Assembly: GCA_030849075.1 (NCBI GenBank)
Contig: JASAOO010002858.1
Span: forward strand, 1 to 11,501
Source: Zelonia costaricensis
Taxonomy: Eukaryota > Euglenozoa > Kinetoplastea > Trypanosomatida > Trypanosomatidae
Length of the DNA stretch: 11,501 bases
Direction of reading: 5' to 3'
Shown here: piece by piece, positions 1-8,500 of the stretch
Layout of the letters: the number at the start of each line of letters is the position of its first letter
How positions within the stretch are numbered: the first letter of the stretch is position 1
Translations under genes and position numbers: made by a program
The notes under the pieces: model-generated
Told to the model about the DNA's origin: nothing
Seen by the model: the letters and a program-made list of their open reading frames with translations, nothing else
Databases searched by the model: none

Positions 1-31
1 GGGAGGAGGAGGCGGGTACGGGCGTGGGTGT

Positions 32-62
32 CTGGGAGAAGAAAACGAAAAAAGTGGAGGGG
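32..62 (-). promoter_or_regulatory. Predicted trans-splice acceptor of the next minus-strand gene
   Basis: On the minus strand a long pyrimidine tract (about 34-62, T- and C-rich with only a few interruptions) runs directly into CCCAG, with the AG at 32-33. This is the strongest minus-strand acceptor-like element in the left region. It suggests that the next gene on the same strand begins just beyond the left edge and that the TLDc transcript's 3' UTR plus spacer occupies about 4.5 kb. Other pyrimidine-rich stretches nearby (330-360 and 545-600) could serve instead or guide polyadenylation. Confidence 0.4.
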
Positions 63-862
63 GACGAGGGACGGAGGGAGGTAGTGCGGGGATATCAACT
101 ATGGCACGCAACCGCGTCTGTATTGCGTGCACCTGCGTATGTGTGAGTGTGTGTTTGCGTGGGTGCAGTCGTGGTGTTCAACGTTTGTGTGGGTGTGGGT
201 GATAGGCGGGAGGGGGGGATCGAATGGGGGAGGGCTAGAGGTAAGCGATGTGGGTCTCTCGCTGAATCCGGCGCGTCACCCGTCTGCAAGTCAAACAGGC
301 GAAAAAAAGGGGGGACGCGAAGAATGGGGTAGGGTGCGGGAGCAGGAGGGAGGGGGGAGGTAGTGAAGAGGACGCAGAGGAGAATAGGGCAGGCGTCGGC
401 CACTACAGTCTGGCGAATCAGGTGCTGTGATGAGCAACCACTCACCACCACGGCAGCAACCACCACAATGACCAGAGAGCACAGCAACAATACGAAAACA
501 AACAAAAAAATGGAATAACAACCAAACAAACCGCGCAGAAGGAGTAATGCAAGGCAGGAAGAGAAGGAAGGTAGGTGAGGAGAGGAGAGGGACGGTGGAG
601 ACGCAAGTCCAGGCGCGCGCAAAGTCGTAAGACGGGAGATGGGGATGAGGTGAGGAGGCAAGTGGAGTGCGGAGAGGAGGAGGAGGAGGTTTATGAACAC
701 GACAATACGCGCGCGCCCACGCACAGACGCGAAGGCACACCTGAACGCTCAACAAAGACACCAAACACAACTGCGGCACTCGAAGGTGAGGACAAAGGTC
801 ACCACTCAACTGTGTGCTATCGTGAGCCGCGGAAGGGATGGGAGGCGGAGGTCGAGGTCAAG

Positions 863-895
863 CGTGTGTGTGTGTGGGGGGGGGGGGGAGGGGGG
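863..895. repeat. GT microsatellite fused to a 13-base G run
   Basis: A GT dinucleotide run (about 863-875) passes directly into 13 consecutive G (876-888), then A and more G. It is simple sequence in the non-coding left region. On the minus strand it is a C run followed by CA repeats. The exact homopolymer length is uncertain in any assembly. Confidence 0.85.
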
Positions 896-1135
896 CGAGG
901 AGGGAGGGAGTGTGCACCACCAGCAGCAACCCGTGTGCTCGGTGCACGAGCTCCGCTGAGAACACAGCTGTAGCTGAAGGAGGGAGAGGAGAGAGAGAGA
1001 CAAGAAGGGGAGAAAAGAAGGGACCAGGCGGCAAACGTGCACGCCCTCAGCTTCACTGCGTCGCGTTCCCCTTCCGCTGTCCCAACCGGCTTTTTATTGT
1101 TGATGTGTGTGTCGTTCACTCTCGTCCTCTGTGTC

Positions 1136-1167
1136 CGCTCTCTCTCTCGCTGTCTGTCTCTCTCCAG
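1136..1167 (+). promoter_or_regulatory. Plus-strand pyrimidine tract ending in CAG
   Basis: A CT-rich run with only scattered G, on the plus strand and ending in CAG at 1165-1167, has the form of a trans-splice acceptor but points against the only gene in the window. It is followed by GT-rich sequence and then an A-rich block (1207-1377). No downstream plus-strand frame looks coding. It may mark an antisense or non-coding transcript, or be chance in a simple-sequence region. Confidence 0.25.
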
Positions 1168-1206
1168 CGTGCGTGCGGTGGGTGCGTGTGCGAGCTGTGT
1201 TGATTC

Positions 1207-1377
1207 CAAAAAAAAAAAAACCAACCAACCAACAAAGAAAAACCGACGAGACGCGGGCACGGACCCAAATCCCCGAAAAAAAAACCCAAAAAACTAAAGA
1301 AAAAGAAGAAAACGCCGCCAACACAGCAGCCAACTACAAAACAACGACTACAACACACAAAAAAAAAGCCAAACAGT
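1207..1377. repeat. A-rich block on plus strand (T-rich on minus)
   Basis: About 170 bases with repeated runs of 7 to 12 A and CAA/AAC/CCAA motifs, and almost no T on the plus strand. Composition differs sharply from the G/GT-rich flanks. On the minus strand it is a T-rich tract ending near GGAATCAACACAG (1196-1208), which could serve as an acceptor or polyadenylation guide in the direction of the TLDc gene. The function is not determined. Confidence 0.6.
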
Positions 1378-1967
1378 GGGAGCCGGTAAGTATGTGTGTG
1401 TGGGTGTGGGAGGGGGGGATGAGGCTGTGTGGTGGGGCTCGCGTGTGTCGAAGGAATACGCACAGGGAGTCCAAACTGCGAAAGGGATGTGTGGTGGGTC
1501 TATTGGTGTGTTGCGTGAGTGAGGAAAGGCGAAGGAGGCGGGGGTGGGTGGGGGCAAGGAAGAGGACAGTATATCTCGTTCTTTTTTTGAGGGGACACAA
1601 AGGGTCTCTCCAGAGAACGTCAGGTATCAGTCCAAGTTAAGCCGACGTGAAGAAGAAAAAAAACCACACACACACACAGTCGGCGGAGATCCAGCCCAGG
1701 ACAAACCGGGCTGGGTGCGCGGCAGTGTGGTCGGTGGCGATGCGACTCTATCTAGGCACTTCGCCCTCCGCCCAAGCGAACCCACACAGACACGCAGACA
1801 GGCGCACTCACACACGATGATGCGAGCGCTGCGTTTCACAAGAAGAAAAAGAACGAGGCGGACGTGGGTGCGCACGCGTGATGCGGTGCGTGTGTGTCTG
1901 CTGTCTGGGACGCGAGGAGGGGGGAAAGGAGGGTGGCGGCTGTGAAAGTAGGGACTGGAGAGAAGGC

Positions 1968-2029
1968 GGGGTGGGGGGGGGGGGGCGGGCGTAGCGGGGT
2001 AAAGAATGAATGGGTGGGGGGGGGTGGGT
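1968..2029 (+). repeat. Poly-G cluster (13-base G run plus a second G-rich patch)
   Basis: A run of 13 G (1973-1985) with more G triplets on both sides, and about 25 bases on a second patch (2012-2029) reading G3-T-G9-T-G3. Both fit the G-quadruplex pattern on the plus strand, which is the template strand for the minus-strand gene. Similar G runs sit at 2164-2175 (12 G), 3512-3523 (12 G) and 3615-3625 (11 G). Confidence 0.8.
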
Positions 2030-3831
2030 GAACTCTATAGAAGACGACAACGCGAGAAACCGCAATGAGGGGACACTCAAGACGCGGAGAGAACGTAACA
2101 AAAGGCGTGAGATGAGCAAAAAAAAAAAAAGAGCGAGACGAGAGGTACAAGCGAATAGGGGGAGGGGGGGGGGGGCGGTTGGAACCCGACGCGGGGTCTG
2201 TGTGCTGCGATCAGCAGAGGCACGCAGTCGCGGAGGGCGTGCGGAGGAGATGGGTGTTGGGTAGAGGACGACTTCACGGCGTTCCTGCGCCCACACACAC
2301 ACACCTACAGACCTTTACTAGAGCACACAAACACACAAACAGGCACCGCGCAGAAGGGCACCGTGACCGCGTTGGTTGTCGATGCACACAGGCCGGTGAC
2401 ACGCGTGTGTTCGTGTGTGTGTTCCGGCGACGTCCTCCGTCAGGTGTCTGATGCAAGCTGACCCTCCCCGCACAGCGGAAAAAAGAGAGGATTGACTGGT
2501 GGTCAGAGGTTCAGAACCAGAGAACACGTAGAGAGAGGTGCGGCAGTTACACAACCACACACACAAAGACAACCGACGATGCCAAGCCAACACGACTGTG
2601 ACAGAGAGGAAGAGCGAAAAAGGAGAAAGAAAAGAAGGAAGAGGTAGATAAAGGGGAGTGGGGCACGGCTACGTTCCCACAAACAAACACAAAACACACA
2701 CAAGAGGGAGGGAGCACCGAACGCGTCAGCGGCGACGACCGCAAACACCCTTTTTCGGCTTTTCTTGCGTTGTGTGTCTGGACAGTTTTTCTTTTTTGTT
2801 GTGGTCGTTGTTGTGGAGTTCTGCGACGTCGGCGGCGTACACAAGTCAGCCGTGCCGCTTCACGAGATACGCACACCAAAATCGCGCTCACACGAGCACG
2901 CGCGAGCACCTGTACGACAGAGGAGGTGTCGAGGCACGTCCAGCGTAGGTAACTGGAGAAAGACGCGCGCGCGTGTATGTGTCTTTGAGTGAGCGAGGGG
3001 ATCGGGTGTGACGACTTTCGTGATGACGTGTGTGCGTGTGTGTGCGCGTCGGTGGGTACGCGAGAGCGCACGTCTGTACTCCGGGTGTTCTGTAAAACGA
3101 AAAAAAAAGGGGAAGAATCAGAAACAGAAAAAATGGAGCTGCGCTCTTCTCGAGAGACACGGTTGCGCAAACCGCAGCTGCACACACACAGCCGTGTGCT
3201 TTTTCACGACTTCTCTATTCTCCGTCAGGTGACTGTGCAGCTGTTTTCCTCTGACGCAGTGGGACGCTCAGCGCTCCTCAGCGCGCACAGGCAGCGCTCA
3301 GGTTGGGGGTGAGGGGGGTGGCTGTCGCAACGACGAAGAGGGTTTGGGTGGGTGTGACTGTAGCACGCGTGGGAGGCGTGTGAGGGAGAAGCAGAAAAGG
3401 AAGAAAGGAAAACAAACGACAGCAACGAAGATGGCGTGCGTGACGGCCCCGGCGCTGGGGTTGAGGTGGTGGTGGTGCGGAGGTGTGTTGATGTAGATGA
3501 GCACCGGCGGCGGGGGGGGGGGGTTCGCTGCTGTTTGCAGATGTGTGTGTGTGTGCGAGTGAGGGAACGCATCAGGGAGATGCCAGGCAGTACGAGTCAG
3601 TGAAGCGAGAAAGAGGGGGGGGGGGAGGTGGTCATGCGTGGGAGTATGCGCCGATGCCACGAAGCGCGTGTCAGTACGCATGTGCGCGCGTGTAGCGGTG
3701 CTCTAGCTACGGCAGGACGTTATGTGTGAGAGGGTGTGGGCACGAGGGGCAGTGCCGGAAGCTCCGCACTTCCTCCTGCGGTCTCCCCCTTCCCTGTATC
3801 CGTCTGTGCCAAGTCAGAGCGTCGTGATGCA

Positions 3832-3860
3832 GACACACACTCACACACACACACACAGAC
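3832..3860. repeat. CA microsatellite with one interruption
   Basis: About fourteen CA units on the plus strand, broken once by a T. It is non-coding simple sequence inside the presumed 3' UTR or spacer. On the minus strand it is a GT/TG run. Confidence 0.85.
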
Positions 3861-4152
3861 GAGTCCTTGCTGGAGTTCCAACGTCCTGTAGCGGTCCCTA
3901 CATGGATTGGTTTGTGTTGCAGCGCTGAAGGGGTGCTGAGTGTCGTTACGGCACGCGTAGGTGCCAGCGACGTCGCATGGAAAAGGGCGCGTTTGTCCGC
4001 GGACGCGACGGAGCACAGGAACACAGGCGGCGGTGGGGGTGGTTGTCGTGGTGATGGGCGGCGGCTCCTGCGAGCCAGCGAGCCGGCTGTCGATGCGAGA
4101 GGCGCGGCGTACAAACAACAGAGAAAAGACGAGGGAACAGAGCTCAACACAG

Positions 4153-4190
4153 ACACACACACACACGCACACGCACACGCACACGCATAC
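4153..4190. repeat. CA microsatellite with regular CACACG variants
   Basis: CA units for about 14 bases, then four CACACG-type units (a six-base variant repeat) up to 4190. It is non-coding. The regular six-base variant suggests a CA run that gained a substitution and then expanded as a hexamer. Confidence 0.8.
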
Positions 4191-4484
4191 AGCGGAGCAA
4201 CGAAGAAGCCCAATAACAGAATAGTGAAATGCGTTTCCTTCCATTTCCCCTCACCCTCCTCTTCACGCGGCGGGACGGTAGTCGCTGCTCAAGATGCGTG
4301 AGCGCGGACGATACGCGCTGGGGATGAGGCAGGATTGGGGGGGGAGGGGCGTTCTTGTCGCGGTGGGGCACGACGGGTCTGGCAAGTCGGAGTCACCCCA
4401 CCACACAAGCCAAGAAAGGGAGAGAGAGTACCACCATGGCGAGTGACAAGGAAGACTTGTGCCATAATGGCCTTGGCTTGCTTT

Positions 4485-4519
4485 GCCCCCCCCCCCTCCC
4501 CTCGCCCCGCCCCGCCTGC
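4485..4519 (-). repeat. G-rich tract just after the TLDc stop codon
   Basis: On the minus (coding) strand, starting about 17 bases after the TGA, the sequence reads GGCGGGGCGGGGCGAGGGG, then A and 11 consecutive G (4486-4496 on the plus strand as C). It has more than four G3+ runs with one- to two-base loops, so it could fold into a G-quadruplex in the mRNA. Its strand bias is opposite to the rest of the 3' region, where the coding strand is pyrimidine-rich. Its role is unknown. Confidence 0.6.
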
Positions 4520-4535
4520 TTTACCTTCGCGCCGC

Positions 4536-5504
4536 TCACGCATCCATGACAATCACCTCCACGTTCAGCACGGATAGGCTGTCTTGGCGACTCGAAAGCC
4601 CGTCCACCGCGCCTGCGCCGCTACCGGTACCACCCGTTGCGAGCGCGGATGCGGCGTTGCGCAGCACTGATGTCGCCCATGCGCTGAGCGGCGGGGAGGA
4701 AAACGTGGCACACGCGCTGGTCGCGCCGTGCAGCAGGGTGTTGTCGAGGTACACGCTGCTGCCCCCGCCATCGCCGCCGCCGATCACGATCGATGTCGTC
4801 CGGCAGTTGATGTACTGCGTGTTGCGCCGGCTAGAGCGGTGCACGCGCAGCTGCGGGGCCGTCGCGCCGGCCGCTGCGGCGGATGTGGGAACCGCCTCGT
4901 TGCTGTCGCCGCTGCCGGGGATGAGCAGCTGGAAGACGAAGCAGTCCTGCGTGCCGTAGTACCGCCGCGACTCGAGCCGGAGCAAGTCGGACAAGAAGGC
5001 GCCAATGAACATCCTGTGCGGCCGCCACGCCTGCTGCTGTTGATGTTGCGTGGGGCCGGCGTTCGAATCCCTGCTCGAGGCATCTGCACCACCGCCCCCA
5101 GCACCGTCGCTGCTGGTGCTGATGCTACTGAGGTGCGTCGTCGTGGCCTTCTTGGCGGCGAGCGCGCGTGATGCCGTGGCGGCCCGCTCTTGCCGCTCAT
5201 ACGCGTCGCGCACACCCGCGTCGTCCTCGGAAAAGTGAAGCGTCGTCGACGCCGGCAGTTCCAGCACGAGCAGCATCGGCTTCGCATCCGACAAGGCGGC
5301 GGCTGCCGAGGCGGACAGGCTCACCGGGTTGGCGAGGTAGCCGGACCTCGAGTGCCGCTCCCCCTCGCGACGGCAGTTGGCAAAGAGCGTGCTAAGGCTG
5401 ATGCCGTGCATGCGGGTGCTGTAGATCACGCGCCACGGGCAGTACTGCAGCAGAAGGGGAAGCTCGTTGTGAAGCAGGCGACGGCAGGCACGGGACAGGA
5501 TGGA
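4536..5504 (-). other. TLDc domain (residues about 1572-1893) with three loop insertions
   Basis: Family landmarks appear in the right order. W1595-R-V-I-Y-S-T-R-M-H-G1605 followed by SLSTLF matches the opening W-x-x-x-Y-x-T-x-x-H-G-x-S-L-x-T-L block of OXR1-type domains. PMLLVLEL (near M1648) is the next strand. FIGAFLSDLL starts at 1737. YYGTQDCFVFQL (1753 on) matches the YGTG-E-x-F-x-F block. IGGGDGGG (1812-1819) then VYLD, LLHGATSACATF (1828-1839) match the GGG...LWLD...L..G.S..C.TF block, and the protein ends in LNVEVIVMDA, as TLDc domains end in a short strand. The usual domain is about 165 residues; here it spans about 320 because of insertions near 1656-1735 (charged then Ser/Gly/Gln), 1765-1790 (Ala-rich) and 1848-1880 (Ala/Gly/Ser). 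The conserved W-T-G motif before the GGG block is not evident; the stretch reads VHRSSRRNTQY. The call rests on motif order, not on an alignment. Confidence 0.93.
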
Positions 5505-8500
5505 GACACCCGGCCCCCCGCCGCCCACATCGGCATCGCCACCACCACCACTGCGAGCGTCCGCGCTTGACTGACCGGCTGCCAACGCAGACCCAGAGGC
5601 GTCGGCAGCACCACCACCGCGACCGGCCCCGCCGCTCTCCGCCTCCGCGTCCGCCAGCTCGCGCTGCTGCAGCGCCTCCACAAGCAGCCGCGTGTTCTCC
5701 TGCGTCTCCACTGACGACGTGGTAAAGGCCGAGAAGTCCAGCGACACCTCAGGCGTGTAGGCGGGCGGCACGTCCCACTCCACGTCCAGCCCCGTGCCAT
5801 CCCCGTGCATCGTCGTGACGGAGATGGTGGACATGTTTCCCGCTGCGGCGGCGGTGGCGTGGCCTGCGTCGGTCGCACACGTGCCCGGGGACTGCACCAA
5901 GGAGGTGCTGCTCTCCCGCATCATCGCCTGCCGGCGCTCGCGCAGGGCCTCGTCGGTGGGGATGGACAGGGTACGCGTGTTCCAGAACCCAGACAACACC
6001 GCGTCCTCGTGCGCGGTCGCCGACGGCGGCGGGGCCGAGGGCGGCAGCACGCCGTCGCACGGCTCTCTCTCATCCGTAGCCGTCGCCGCACCGGCGGCCG
6101 CGGCTGTGAAAGTGGGGTTGGCGCTGTGCGGGAGGGAGGCCTTGCCACCCAATGGGTGTCGCGACGTGACCCCGGTGAGGAACAGCGATGGGTCCGGCTG
6201 CACCGCCGGCGTGCCCATCATGAAGGGCGGCACGGCGTCGCCGCGCGCCGCCGTGGTGATGGTGCTTGTGGCGGCTGCCGTTGCCGCGGCAGCAGAGGCC
6301 GGCACGGAGGTGGAGGACTGGGGCGTACTGAGGGGGTTGCCACCGCGCTGGGCGTCGGCGAGGGCCCTGGCGTAGTACTGCTGCGTCTCCCCCTCGCGCC
6401 GCGCACGCCACTGCAGCCACCAGCCATCCCCGAAGCGCTCCCGCATGGCGACTTGCAGGATGTGCAGGGCCTTGTTCAGCTCACGGGCGACGAGGTCGAC
6501 GTGGTTCGCGGCCACTGCCTCCAGTGTGTGCAGCTGCGGGTAGCGGTAGAGGAGCGTGAGCAGCCGCAAGCTCATCGCCTCACTGGGGGAGCGACTCTGC
6601 AGCTGCACGGCGGCCGTGTGCAGCACCGTTCCGGTGGGGGACGCGCCGCGACGTGCACCGCTGCTGGTGGCGGCGGCAGCACTGCTTGACAGCCCCGTCA
6701 ACTCCGCCTCCTCGGCGAGCAGCGACACGGCCACCTCGTGATCGTCGCCTGCGACGGACGAGTTCGGCGATGCGGCAGTGGTGGTGGCTGACTTCGCAGA
6801 GACGCTGCTTGCTGCTGTTGTTGCTACGGCTGCGGCTACGCTTCCGTCCTCCGACGACGCCGGCACGTGGGCGGTGGATGGCAGGAGGAGTTCACAAGCA
6901 CCCACGCCTCGAGTCCTCAGCTCGCACCCACGGCCCCGACCGGCTGGGGTGCCCCATCCCCGTTGCTGCTGCTGCTGCTGCTGCTGCGACTGTGTTTGTG
7001 GCGAGTACGCGGGCGTGGACGAGGACGCGGGGGACGTCACCGCGGGGTTGCCCATCGACTGCCGCTCCATTCGCGCGGCGGCGAGCCGCTCCGCGTAGCC
7101 CCCACCCGTGCCAGCCACAGACCCGCGCGATGCGCCCTCGTACGGATGGTTCTGTGTGGCGGCCGCGGCATCGAGCGGCGTGGGCGCGGCGCCCATGCCG
7201 AAGGAGGGTCTCACATCGTGTTGATGGTGGAGCGCGTAGGGCTGCGGTGCGCCGGCGTTGCTGTTGCTGCTGGTCGAGTCCGCCGCACCGGCGGGGTCGC
7301 TGCCGTGCACGGAAGTGCCGAGGTGTCGCCACCCGGTAGCGGCGTCGCGCACAAAGCCGAGCAGCTCGCTCACCACACCTTGCGACGCCGGAGGCGCTTG
7401 CTGTGGCTGCTGTTGCGGAGGCTGCTGCTGAGAGTGCGAGGGTGACCGCGAGCCCGCCATGGACGACGTCGACGCCGCCGGGGCGAGGCGGCTCACGAAG
7501 GCGTTCGCCGTCCACGCGCGCCGCTGCTCCTTCTCTTCGTCCGTAGCGCGCCGCGTGCGGTTGGGGTGCGTCAGCACCGACGCCGTCTCCGGTCCCGCCG
7601 TGCGTGCCTCTGCCTCCCCGTGGATGCCGATGCGCGGGTGGCTGTGGTGGTACTCCGCGGCCGCCGCGTCGTAGCCACGGCAGCCCATGACCCCGTGAAA
7701 GACCTTACTGAGTCGGTACAGGGAGGAGTAGTTCAGCGTGCTGCTCAGCACATTGCTGACGAGTACGTACGGCAGCTCCGGTGCGAGCAGCTGTGCCGCC
7801 GCAGTGTTGCTCTCCCCGCCGTACGGGGGCGGGATGCCGTAGGACTCCAGCGCGTACAGCGTCAGACACCGCCCGTTCGTGAAGGCGCAGACCACCTCGT
7901 CGCACGCGCGCCGGATCGCGCGGTCGGTGCGGCGGCGTTGTTGTTGCTGCTGGTGCTGCTGCTGCGGATGCAGCTTGATCGACGTGGCGGTGGGCCGCAA
8001 CTTGTCCTCCTCCATGATGAGACGCTGCGCACGCTTCGTAATGAAGAACTCCACGAGAAGGTTCGCGACAATGAGCAGCTCGGCCAAACCACCCGTGGTG
8101 GTGGTGGTGGTGATGGTCGGACTCGTTGGGCCGCGGTGGTTGCCGCTGCTGTTTTCCTTGTTGCTGCCGCCCGCCCCTCCTTCAGAACCCGCACGGCGCG
8201 CCGGCGGGAAAGAGGGCGGCGGCAACGACGCGGTGGCGCTCGGGGACGCTTGATCGTTCTTGACCTGCTGCGTCACGCGCGCCCCGTTCAGGGCGAACAT
8301 GACGTAGAACACGTCCTCAGCAGTTTCGCACGCGATCATGAGAGCGCAGAGGTCGCGCAGTGCGCTGGTGCGTCGGGCCAGGCGCCTCACAAACACCGCG
8401 AGCGACGCGCCGCTTGGTGGGGCGGCGGCGACGTGGCTTGACGCGTTGCCCATCGCAGTGCCGACCGGGGCAGGAGGGCGCTCCGCGGCGGGCGGGGTGA

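Larger units (their letters stand above)
1..4535 (-). other. Long non-coding stretch: 3' UTR plus intergenic spacer
   Basis: No convincing gene is present on either strand over 4.5 kb. Open frames here (up to about 212 codons) are translations of CA/GT repeats and pyrimidine tracts, giving runs of Cys-Val, His-Thr, Pro and Ser with no domain-like segment. On the plus strand the DNA is purine- and G-rich with many GT stretches, so the minus-strand transcript would be pyrimidine- and CA-rich, as trypanosomatid 3' UTRs and spacers are. The polyadenylation point cannot be read from sequence. A non-coding RNA hidden here cannot be excluded by eye. Confidence 0.7.

Noticed and set aside
95..809. 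Two overlapping minus-strand open frames of 209 and 172 codons
   Set aside because: They overlap in different frames and both are translated pyrimidine-rich DNA (Leu, Pro, Ser). Neither has a recognisable domain.
2547..3185. Minus-strand open frame of 212 codons
   Set aside because: The reading is Ser, Arg, Val, Cys and His-Thr runs from repeats and pyrimidine tracts. It has no ordered segment or conserved motif and overlaps equally long frames in other phases.
3832..4190. Repeated CA arrays considered as a CRISPR or satellite array
   Set aside because: They are dinucleotide microsatellites without spacers or a repeat unit of CRISPR length, in a eukaryotic context.
3720..4244. Minus-strand open frame of 174 codons
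   Set aside because: It begins with a Cys-Val run produced by the CA microsatellite and contains other simple sequence. A second frame overlaps nearly all of it.
4436..4540. Plus-strand ATG in a good context (ACCACCATGG) with a short frame
   Set aside because: The reading is about 35 codons, ends in a Pro-rich translation of the C run, and is antisense to the start of the 3' UTR. There is no other support.
5058..5069. Sequence resembling a tRNA B box (GTTCGAATCCC)
   Set aside because: No A box or cloverleaf can be built upstream, and the site lies inside coding sequence between low-complexity segments of the TLDc protein.
5805..6689. Plus-strand open frame of 294 codons antisense to the gene
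   Set aside because: It is caused by high GC content lowering stop frequency. The composition is typical of an antisense shadow (Arg, Gly, Ala) and the opposite strand carries the real coding signal.
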